Assembly: GCA_944321005.1 (NCBI GenBank)
Contig: CALUJT010000113.1
Coordinates: forward strand, 1 to 7,368
Reading direction: 5' to 3'
Origin: an uncultured Atopobiaceae bacterium
GTDB taxonomy: Bacteria > Actinomycetota > Coriobacteriia > Coriobacteriales > Atopobiaceae
Length of the DNA: 7,368 nucleotides
The translations under genes and the position numbers were made by a program. Shown here in pieces: positions 1 through 5,080 of this stretch. Below the pieces are notes generated by a model. It searched no databases, was not told the origin of the DNA, and was given only the letters and a program-made list of their open reading frames with translations. How positions within the stretch are numbered: the first letter of the stretch is position 1; the number at the start of each line of letters is the position of its first letter.

Positions 1-44
1 GCGCTACTTGCTGCCCGCACTGCGGCGAGAAGATCGCGGCCTAG
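1..44 (+). CDS. C-terminal end of a protein with a CxxC zinc-knuckle tail (5' end outside window)
   Basis: Only the last 13 codons are visible. Reading from base 3 they give ATCCPHCGEKIAA and a TAG stop at 42-44. The CPHCG motif is the typical second knuckle of a C-terminal zinc ribbon, as found at the ends of many small bacterial proteins and of membrane proteins with a cytoplasmic zinc ribbon. The partner cysteine pair would lie upstream of the window, so the identity of the protein cannot be given. The frame is supported by the motif, by the stop, and by a strong intrinsic terminator starting 35 bases later on the same strand. The gene converges on manA. Confidence 0.6.
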   Translation, partial: ATCCPHCGEKIAA

Positions 45-49
45 GAGTG

Positions 50-74
50 GACAGTTTGAGCTGAGGAAACTGTC
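50..74. repeat. 8-bp inverted repeat just after the first gene
   Basis: GACAGTTT at 50-57 is the exact reverse complement of AAACTGTC at 67-74, with a 9-base loop. It sits between the stop codon at 42-44 and the intrinsic terminator stem starting at 79. It would form a separate hairpin at the 3' end of the upstream transcript. It may stabilise the 3' end or be a protein-binding dyad; the sequence alone does not decide. Confidence 0.5.
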
Positions 75-78
75 AAGG

Positions 79-112
79 GCGCCGCCCGGCATTGCGTCGG
101 GCGGCGCTTTTT
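79..112 (+). terminator. Intrinsic terminator of the left-hand gene
   Basis: A perfect 10-bp GC-rich stem (GCGCCGCCCG at 79-88 with CGGGCGGCGC at 98-107) closes a 9-base loop and is followed directly by TTTTT at 108-112. This is a classic rho-independent terminator for the + strand gene ending at 44. On the - strand the same hairpin lies after manA but has no T-run behind it, so it would work less well for leftward transcripts. Confidence 0.9.
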
Positions 113-114
113 CA

Positions 115-141
115 TGACAAACTACCCTGTCCCCTTTGTCA
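115..141. repeat. 27-bp dispersed repeat with TGACAAA/TTTGTCA inverted ends
   Basis: The element begins TGACAAA (115-121) and ends TTTGTCA (135-141), exact inverted repeats, around a core CTACCCTGTCCCC. The same 27 bases occur at 5018-5044 with a single difference (C at 134, T at 5037). It lies between the terminator of the left-hand gene and the manA stop codon, with two bases separating it from that stop. It resembles short REP-like intergenic elements. No protein should be read from it, although an ATG at 114-116 opens a spurious frame beginning MTNYPVPFV. Confidence 0.8.
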
Positions 142-143
142 GG

Positions 144-1109
144 TTACGGCAGGCGGGAGGTCACGAGCGTCATGTCGCCCGTGAAGCGCAGCTCGCCGCA
201 GCCGGCGGGCGCGAGGAAGTGCGTGCCGCGGGCGATCTCGTGCGTCACGCCGGCCTCGGAGGCGCTCACGGTGCCGGAGCCCTCGATCACGCTCACGCAG
301 AGGAACGGCCACTCCTGCTCCACGTTCTTCTCGCCGACCACGCGGACGCGATCCACGACGAAGTTGGGGCACTCCATGAGCTCGGTCACGCCGTCCACCT
401 CGGGCGCGGTGACCTCGCCGGACGCGGGCGCCTCCATGCCGTAGTCCACCACGTCGAGGCTCTGCTGGATGTGGAGCTCGCGGGTGCTGCCGTCGTCCTG
501 GACGCGGTCGTAGTCGTAGACGCGGTAGGTGACGTCGGAGGACTGCTGGGTCTCCAGGATGAGCGTGCCGCCCTGGATGGCGTGGACGGTGCCGGGCTCG
601 ATGGGGAAGAAGTCGCCCACGTGGCAGGGCACGAGGTTGAGCATGTCGTCCCAGCGGCCCTCCTCGATCATCTGCGCGAGCTCGGCGCGGTCGTGCGCGC
701 GCTGGCCGATCACGATCTTGGTCCCGGGGTCGACGGCCAGGACGTACCAGCACTCGCGCTTGCCCAGCGAGCCGTTCTCGTGCTCGGCGGCGTAGGCGTC
801 GTCCGGGTGCACCTGCACGGAGAGGTGGTCCTTGGCGTCGATGATCTTGACCAGCAGCGGGAAGCGGTCGCCCTCCACGTTGCCAAAGAGCTCGCGGTGC
901 TGGTCCCAGAGCTCGGAGAGGTGCATGCCGTCCCAGGCGCCGCCGGAGACCACGCAGTCGCCGTTGGGGTGCGCGCTGATGGCCCAGCACTCGCCTATGG
1001 GGCCGTCCGGAATCTCATAGCCAAAGTCGGTCGCGAGCTTGCGGCCTCCCCAGATCTTCTCGTGGAAGATGGGCGCGGGAAAGATAAGGTCACGCGAGGT
1101 GTCGGGCAT
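144..1109 (-). CDS. manA: Class I mannose-6-phosphate isomerase (phosphomannose isomerase)
   Basis: This 321-residue protein matches the short, Bacillus-type class I phosphomannose isomerases (about 315 residues). The family interconverts mannose-6-phosphate and fructose-6-phosphate in the cytoplasm using one zinc ion. The cupin zinc ligands can be seen: QVHPDD (Q99, H101), KRECWY (E119) and GTVHAI (H176). Other family marks are IWGG near residue 20, GECWAIS at 39-45, LLVKIIDA at 85-92 and the Arg of TYRVYDYDR near 196. The C-terminal cupin half runs to the end. The ATG at 1107-1109 is the only in-frame start that keeps the conserved N-terminal strand. Its GGGGGAG is only two bases away, an unusually tight and probably weak ribosome site. 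The gene follows tetR on the same strand after 132 bases. Its TAA stop lies two bases from the 27-bp repeat. Confidence 0.94.
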   Translation of the reverse strand: MPDTSRDLIFPAPIFHEKIWGGRKLATDFGYEIPDGPIGECWAISAHPNGDCVVSGGAWDGMHLSELWDQHRELFGNVEGDRFPLLVKIIDAKDHLSVQVHPDDAYAAEHENGSLGKRECWYVLAVDPGTKIVIGQRAHDRAELAQMIEEGRWDDMLNLVPCHVGDFFPIEPGTVHAIQGGTLILETQQSSDVTYRVYDYDRVQDDGSTRELHIQQSLDVVDYGMEAPASGEVTAPEVDGVTELMECPNFVVDRVRVVGEKNVEQEWPFLCVSVIEGSGTVSASEAGVTHEIARGTHFLAPAGCGELRFTGDMTLVTSRLP

Positions 1110-1202
1110 GGCTCCCCCATTCTTGCCGGGCTGACGGGCACGGATAACGTGTCACCCATCATACTCCCTGGGCTGCCCGAGGACGATGGGGCTGCCGGGA
1201 GA

Positions 1203-1228
1203 CGGCGGGGCGCGGCCGCGCCCCGCCG
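1203..1228. repeat. Perfect 26-bp GC palindrome between tetR and manA
   Basis: Bases 1203-1215 are the exact reverse complement of 1216-1228, centred on GGCC. The sequence is nearly all G and C and begins 13 bases downstream of the tetR stop, read on the - strand. It would form a very stable hairpin in the leftward transcript. No T-run follows, so it may be a hairpin-dependent 3' end, an attenuator ahead of manA, or a protein site. A second partial copy (GGGGCGCGGC on the - strand) abuts it. Confidence 0.65.
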
Positions 1229-1241
1229 CGCCCCGCGCGCC

Positions 1242-1856
1242 CTACAGCCCCGAGATGCCCGCCAGGATGAAATTGAAGACCACGCCCATGCGCCGACAGG
1301 AGTCCTCGAAGGTGCCCTCCGCCCCGATGATCTGGATGACGGAGCGAACGCAGGTGCCGGCGAGCCAGTCCGCCACGAACCTGTCCTCCACCACGGCCCT
1401 CCCCTTCCGGGGGACGACGAGGCCCTCGTAGATCTCGTTCGCAAGCTCAGCGGCAGCCTCATTCACAAGGAGCTCCATGACCGGGTTGTCACGATCGCGG
1501 GTCATGATCTTGACCACGTCATCGTTCTCAGCGCAGAGCTCGAGGAAGTTGCGAGCGACCTCGGGCACGTCCCTCACGCCGTTCACGACGGGCGTGCGCA
1601 CGGAGAGCGGGACCTCGTGGTCGGCCGAGGACAGCACCATCTGGACAAGCGGCTCCATCACCGGAGCAACAACGGTCCTGAACAGGTCTTCCTTGTTCTT
1701 GAAGAAGAAGTAGAGCGCGCCGGTGGTAACCCCGGCCGAGGCACAGATCTGACGAAGCGAGGCGCCCTTGTAGCCTCGCAGGGCAAACTCCCTCTTGGCC
1801 GCCTTGAGGAGGCGGTCCCTGGTATCCGTGCTCGCAGGTTGCGCGTGCAACGCCAT
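1242..1856 (-). CDS. TetR/AcrR-family transcriptional regulator
   Basis: A 204-residue protein of the normal length for a TetR-family repressor. The N-terminal DNA-binding domain occupies about residues 13-60. RDRLLKAAKREFALRGYKG is helix 1 and its turn. ASLRQICASAGVTTGALYFF is the helix-turn-helix, and FKNKEDLF follows as the family's conserved end of helix 4. Residues 65-204 form a helical ligand and dimer domain with no motif that reveals the effector. The ATG at 1854-1856 places the HTH at the usual distance from the N terminus; only a weak GGGGG run stands upstream. The gene is codirectional with manA and the Cys/His-rich gene. Likely targets are its own promoter and the neighbouring genes, but this is inference. 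Two imperfect or short dyads upstream (1883-1892, 1901-1919) are candidate operators. Confidence 0.92.
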   Translation of the reverse strand: MALHAQPASTDTRDRLLKAAKREFALRGYKGASLRQICASAGVTTGALYFFFKNKEDLFRTVVAPVMEPLVQMVLSSADHEVPLSVRTPVVNGVRDVPEVARNFLELCAENDDVVKIMTRDRDNPVMELLVNEAAAELANEIYEGLVVPRKGRAVVEDRFVADWLAGTCVRSVIQIIGAEGTFEDSCRRMGVVFNFILAGISGL

Positions 1857-1882
1857 GGCAGCCCCCGTTCCCCGATGACGAG

Positions 1883-1919
1883 TCTGGCCAGAACCTCACG
1901 TACCGTTTTTTGTTCAGTA
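1883..1919. promoter_or_regulatory. Candidate tetR promoter/operator region
   Basis: In the 79-base gap upstream of tetR, TCTGGCCAGA (1883-1892) is a perfect 10-bp palindrome lying 26 bases before the start codon. An AT-rich imperfect dyad follows at 1901-1919 (TACCG, nine bases, CAGTA; four of five positions pair). TetR repressors usually bind short dyads in their own promoter, which is the reason for the call. No convincing -35/-10 pair could be placed, so this is tentative. Confidence 0.3.
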
Positions 1920-1935
1920 TGAAGTAGATAGCCTG

Positions 1936-2289
1936 TTACGTTGCCGAGACGGGTGAGTTTTTCTCCTCCTCGATGTCCCCCGAGACATTCGAATTGTGCC
2001 CGTGCCGATGGAGGTGCGGGAGGTGGAACCCGAACTCGTGGATGTGCCGATGCGCGTCCTGCGGACGGCAGAAGCGCTCGCAGACGTTCGACGTCCTCAG
2101 GTACTCCTCGCCAAACGGGTCGACCGTGGGAACGAGGTCGCGCGGACTCTCGGCAAAGTGGTCCTCGGGGCTGGTGTGCACGTGGGGGTTGGCGAGCGTG
2201 TAGCCCCGGCTGCACGAGCCCTGGTACATCCCGGACTCCTCGTGAAGGGTGAAGGTGCCGAAGACGCAGTCGACACAGTGAAAGCCCAT
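1936..2289 (-). CDS. Small Cys/His-rich protein of unknown function
   Basis: I do not recognise this 117-residue protein. It has no signal peptide or membrane segment. Five cysteines stand as C5-x2-C8, C26 and C70-x3-C74. The tail from H80 to H98 carries eight histidines in 19 residues (HRHIHEFGFHLPHLHRHGH), followed by an acidic, low-complexity end. This composition suggests metal binding, perhaps zinc, nickel or copper, but that is inference. The start at 2289 is chosen because GAGGAGG at 2294-2300 sits four bases upstream. An in-frame start at 2328 would add 13 residues and remove that ribosome site from its role. The gene is 79 bases upstream of tetR on the same strand and divergent from the hydrolase-glpK operon, so it may be controlled by either region. 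The strong ribosome site and GC-rich codon use support a real gene. Confidence 0.75.
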   Translation of the reverse strand: MGFHCVDCVFGTFTLHEESGMYQGSCSRGYTLANPHVHTSPEDHFAESPRDLVPTVDPFGEEYLRTSNVCERFCRPQDAHRHIHEFGFHLPHLHRHGHNSNVSGDIEEEKNSPVSAT

Positions 2290-2293
2290 GGTT

Positions 2294-2300
2294 CCTCCTC
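2294..2300 (-). promoter_or_regulatory. Ribosome binding site fixing the start of the Cys/His-rich gene
   Basis: On the - strand this reads GAGGAGG, followed by AACC and the ATG at 2287-2289. It is the best Shine-Dalgarno match near this gene and decides for the shorter 117-residue product over a start at 2328. Confidence 0.8.
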
Positions 2301-2343
2301 TGACAGTTCGTAGAGGATGGTACCCCAACGCGAGCGGTCATAT

Positions 2344-2404
2344 CCGCCCGGCGGGCGGGACAGCCGTGCAGAGCCCGCGAATGACGAGGATACTTCAAAT
2401 AGTA
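2344..2404. promoter_or_regulatory. Divergent intergenic control region (two small dyads)
   Basis: The 176-base gap 2290-2465 separates the - strand Cys/His-rich gene from the + strand hydrolase-glpK operon and must hold both promoters. It contains a tight hairpin (CCGCCC 2344-2349, GGC loop, GGGCGG 2353-2358). An AT-rich island inside very GC-rich DNA holds the dyad TACT (2391-2394), TCAAAT, AGTA (2401-2404). The island is the likeliest promoter or operator core. No hexamer pair with good spacing could be assigned on either strand. Confidence 0.3.
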
Positions 2405-2465
2405 CGAGGTCAGCTGAGGCCGGGGGCGACAAAGGCGAGGGCGAGAAGAACGCGGGGGTGGGCAC

Positions 2466-3455
2466 GTGACCGCACCAGAGAACGGGCGCAAGGAGCTGGT
2501 CAGCCGGGAGGAGCTGCGCTTTCCCTCGGCCGACGGACGCTCCACCCTTCGCGCGCTCGTCTGGTGGCCGGAGGGGGCGCCCGAGCGGCGGCCGCGGGGC
2601 GTCGTGCAGGTCGTCCATGGGATGGCCGAGCACGTGGAGCGCTACGACGCCTTCGCCCGGCTCCTTGCGGCAGAGGGCTTCGTCGTCTGCGGGGACGACC
2701 ACATCGGCCACGGCGCCTCCGCCGAGCCGAGCCGTTACGGCCGCCTGCCGGCGCGCGACGGCGCCGAGGTGCTCGTGGAGGACGAGCACCAGCTGCGCGT
2801 TCTTGTCGCCCAGCGCGTTGGCGGGGACGTGCCCCACTTCCTCTTTGGCCACTCGCTGGGGAGCTACATCGCCCGCGTCTACCTTGCGGAGCACGGCGAG
2901 GGCATCCGGGGCGCCGTCCTCAGCGGCACCGGAACGCTCCCCGTGGCCGTCTCCTGGGCGGGCCACGCGCTCGCGCGGCTCACGTGCACGCTGCGCGGCG
3001 AGGACCACCTCTCGAAGCCGCTCGACGCCATGGGCGTGGGCGGCTACGCGCGGGCCGTCCCCGGGCCCACGGGCTGCGAGTGGCTCAGCCATGACGAGAA
3101 GAACGTGGCGTCCTACCTCGCCGACCCCCGCTGCGGCTTCATGTTCTCCGCAGGGGGCTACGCAGCCGTCACCAAGCTCACCGCCCGCGCGTGCTCGCTC
3201 TCGTGGGCGCGACGCGTGCCGCACGGCATGCCGCTGCTCTTTGTCTCCGGGGCGGAGGACCCCGTGGGGGACATGGGACGGGGCGTGAGGGCGGCGGCAG
3301 ACCTCGCGAGGCGCGCCGGGCAGCGCGAGGTGGACGTGCGCATCTACGAGGGCATGCGCCACGAGATCCTCAACGAGAAGGACGGGGCGCGCGTGATGGG
3401 GGACGTCCTCTCCTGGATATGCGCGCACCTTGACGAGAGGGGAATCCAGCCATGA
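2466..3455 (+). CDS. Serine alpha/beta hydrolase, monoacylglycerol lipase/lysophospholipase (PldB) type
   Basis: This 329-residue cytoplasmic alpha/beta hydrolase belongs to the Hydrolase_4 / serine aminopeptidase S33 group that includes monoacylglycerol lipases and PldB-like lysophospholipases. Seen in order: the oxyanion-loop motif HGMAEH (51-56) typical of monoacylglycerol lipases, GDDHIGHG (76-83), the nucleophile elbow GHSLG with S130, the acid D265 in SGAEDPVGD, and the catalytic H299 in GMRHEIL. A lid-like insert lies between about residues 160 and 240. No signal peptide is seen. The only possible in-frame start after the upstream stop (TGA at 2415) is GTG at 2466, preceded by a weak GGGGGTG. 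The TGA stop overlaps the glpK ATG (ATGA), so the two are almost certainly cotranslated. That pairing points to release of glycerol from a monoglyceride or lysolipid. The exact substrate is not shown by sequence, and other esters are possible. Confidence 0.87.
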   Translation: MTAPENGRKELVSREELRFPSADGRSTLRALVWWPEGAPERRPRGVVQVVHGMAEHVERYDAFARLLAAEGFVVCGDDHIGHGASAEPSRYGRLPARDGAEVLVEDEHQLRVLVAQRVGGDVPHFLFGHSLGSYIARVYLAEHGEGIRGAVLSGTGTLPVAVSWAGHALARLTCTLRGEDHLSKPLDAMGVGGYARAVPGPTGCEWLSHDEKNVASYLADPRCGFMFSAGGYAAVTKLTARACSLSWARRVPHGMPLLFVSGAEDPVGDMGRGVRAAADLARRAGQREVDVRIYEGMRHEILNEKDGARVMGDVLSWICAHLDERGIQP

Positions 3456-4945
3456 GCACACCGCGGTACGTGATAGCGCTCGACCAGGGGACCACCTCCT
3501 CGCGCGCGGCACTCGTGGACCGAGCCGGCCGCATGGCAGACGTGGTCCAGCGGCCCTTCCAGCAGATCTTCCCACAGCCCGGCTGGGTGGAGCACAACCC
3601 GCAGGAGATCCTCTTCTCGCAGATTGGGTGCCTCACGGAGCTCGTGGCGCGCCACGGGCTCACGGCGGCCGACGTTGCCGCCATCGGCATAGACAACCAG
3701 CGCGAGACCACCGTCGTGTGGGACCCGTCCACCGGAGCGCCCGTGACGAACGCCATCGTGTGGCAGTGCCGGCGCACGGCAGACATGGTCGAGCGGCTCT
3801 GCGGCGCGCCGGAGGTGCGCGAGATGGTGCGCGCCAAGACGGGCCTTCTGCCCGACGCGTACTTCTCGGCCAGCAAGCTCGCCTGGATCCTGGAGAACGT
3901 CCCCGGGGCGCGCGAGCGCGCGAAGGCGGGCGAGCTCCTCTTTGGGACGGTGGACACCTGGCTCATCTGGGTGCTCACGGGAGGGCTCGTGCACGCGACG
4001 GACCCCACCAACGCAAGCCGCACGATGCTCTACGACATCCACGAGGGGCGCTGGGACGAGGAGCTGCTCGCGCTCTTTGACGTCCCCGCATCCATGATGC
4101 CCGAGGTGCGCCCGAGCTCGGGCTTCTTTGGCGAGACGAGCTACCCGGGGCTTCCCGCCGGGATCCCCGTCACGGGCGTGGCCGGCGACCAGCAGTCCGC
4201 CCTCTTTGGGCAGTGCTGCTTCGACGCCGGGCAGGCCAAGAACACCTACGGCACCGGCTGCTTCATGCTGCTCAACACGGGATCGGTGGCGCGCGAGAGC
4301 GAGCACGGCCTGGTGACCACCATCGCCGCGGCGCCCCCCGGGGTCGCCGAGACCCAGTACGCGCTCGAGGGCTCCGTCTTCGTGGCCGGCGCGCTCGTCC
4401 AGTGGCTGCGCGACGAGCTGGGCATCGTGAGGACTGCCGCCGAGACCGAGGCACTGGCGCGGAGCGTGCCGGACACGGGCGGCGTGCACATCGTGCCCGC
4501 GTTCACCGGGCTGGGAGCCCCCTGGTGGAAACCGGACGCCCGTGGCGCGATCTTGGGCCTCACGCGCGGGACCACGCGCGCCCACCTCGCCCGGGCAGCG
4601 CTCGAGGCGCTCGCGTACCAGATCCGCGACCTCGCGGACGCCATGGCCGCCGACGCCGGCGGCGCGCTCGACGTCCTCAACGTGGACGGCGGCGCCTCCG
4701 CCAACGACTTCCTCATGCAGTTCCAGGCCGACCTGCTCGGCTGCGAGCTGCGCCGCCCGGCCAACACGGAGACCACGTCGCTCGGCGCGGCCTACCTGGC
4801 GGGGCTCGCCTCCGGCTTCTGGAGCGGCACGGACGAGCTGCGCGGCCTGCGGGACACCGACGACGTCTTCCGTCGGGCGATGGAGCCGGAGCGGGTTGAC
4901 GCCCTTCTTGCCGGCTGGCACGATGCCGTGCGCCGCGTGCTGTAA
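3452..4945 (+). CDS. glpK: Glycerol kinase
   Basis: A full-length 497-residue FGGY-family kinase that phosphorylates glycerol to sn-glycerol-3-phosphate with ATP in the cytoplasm. The N-terminal domain opens with the phosphate loop DQGTTSSR (11-18). The glycerol-binding residues are visible: R84 and E85 in NQRET, Y137 in DAYFSASK, and D246 (catalytic base) with Q247 in AGDQQSALFG. The C-terminal domain has NTYGTGCF (264-271), FTGLGAPWW and the ATP-site loop NVDGGASANDFLMQFQAD. The start is the ATG overlapping the hydrolase stop; AGGGGA at 3438-3443, eight bases upstream, serves as ribosome site. The stretch before GDQQ, which carries the HPr-phosphorylated histidine in Firmicutes enzymes, contains no histidine here. 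No glycerol facilitator or glycerol-3-phosphate dehydrogenase is in the window. A long hairpin repeat begins 15 bases after the stop. Confidence 0.97.
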   Translation: MSTPRYVIALDQGTTSSRAALVDRAGRMADVVQRPFQQIFPQPGWVEHNPQEILFSQIGCLTELVARHGLTAADVAAIGIDNQRETTVVWDPSTGAPVTNAIVWQCRRTADMVERLCGAPEVREMVRAKTGLLPDAYFSASKLAWILENVPGARERAKAGELLFGTVDTWLIWVLTGGLVHATDPTNASRTMLYDIHEGRWDEELLALFDVPASMMPEVRPSSGFFGETSYPGLPAGIPVTGVAGDQQSALFGQCCFDAGQAKNTYGTGCFMLLNTGSVARESEHGLVTTIAAAPPGVAETQYALEGSVFVAGALVQWLRDELGIVRTAAETEALARSVPDTGGVHIVPAFTGLGAPWWKPDARGAILGLTRGTTRAHLARAALEALAYQIRDLADAMAADAGGALDVLNVDGGASANDFLMQFQADLLGCELRRPANTETTSLGAAYLAGLASGFWSGTDELRGLRDTDDVFRRAMEPERVDALLAGWHDAVRRVL

Positions 4946-4960
4946 CCCTGATGACGTGGC

Positions 4961-5062
4961 TGACAAAAGGGACGGGGCTGACAAAAGGGACAGGGTAGTT
5001 TGTCACGCATGATTGCGTGACAAACTACCCTGTCCCTTTTGTCAGCCCCGTCCCTTTTGTCA
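4961..5062. repeat. Perfect 49-bp inverted repeat with 4-base loop, possible bidirectional terminator
   Basis: Bases 4961-5009 are the exact reverse complement of 5014-5062, with TGAT (5010-5013) between them. Each arm holds two units of the TGACAAAAGGGAC type and a tail TAGTTTGTCACGCA. Pairing stops abruptly at 4960/5063. The inner part of the right arm (5018-5044) is the 27-bp element also seen at 115-141. It lies between the convergent genes glpK and capA, so both transcripts would end in a 49-bp hairpin. There is only a TTTT inside each unit and no clean terminal T-run. In DNA it could extrude as a cruciform. Confidence 0.95.
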
Positions 5063-5080
5063 ACCCCGTCCCTTTTGTCA
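5027..5080. repeat. Three tandem 18-bp units
   Basis: Three direct copies of RCCCYGTCCCTTTTGTCA lie end to end at 5027-5044, 5045-5062 and 5063-5080. They begin ACCCTG, GCCCCG and ACCCCG respectively and are otherwise identical. The first two also form part of the right arm of the 49-bp inverted repeat; the third has no partner on the left. The last three bases of the third unit, TCA, are the capA stop codon (TGA on the - strand). Confidence 0.95.

Noticed and set aside
114..1922. A 602-codon open frame on the + strand opposite manA and tetR, starting MTNYPVPFV
   Set aside because: It starts inside the 27-bp repeat, runs antisense to two well-supported genes, and is a low-complexity Ala/His/Val/Asp product typical of the complement of GC-rich coding DNA.
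2290..2328. A 13-residue N-terminal extension of the Cys/His-rich protein
   Set aside because: The strong GAGGAGG site four bases before the ATG at 2289 lies inside this extension and marks the shorter start.
2290..2465. A riboswitch or small RNA in the divergent gap
   Set aside because: Only two small dyads are seen; no known riboswitch core or terminator-like RNA structure could be recognised.
2097..3575. A 492-codon open frame on the - strand opposite the hydrolase
   Set aside because: It overlaps the clear hydrolase and the start of glpK in antisense and has no recognisable domain; it arises from high GC in the third codon position.
3344..4984. A 546-codon open frame on the - strand opposite glpK
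   Set aside because: It mirrors glpK, whose motifs are all intact on the + strand; the antisense product shows no family features.
5027..5080. A short CRISPR-like array
   Set aside because: The 18-bp units are contiguous with no unique spacers and form part of a palindrome; no cas genes are present.
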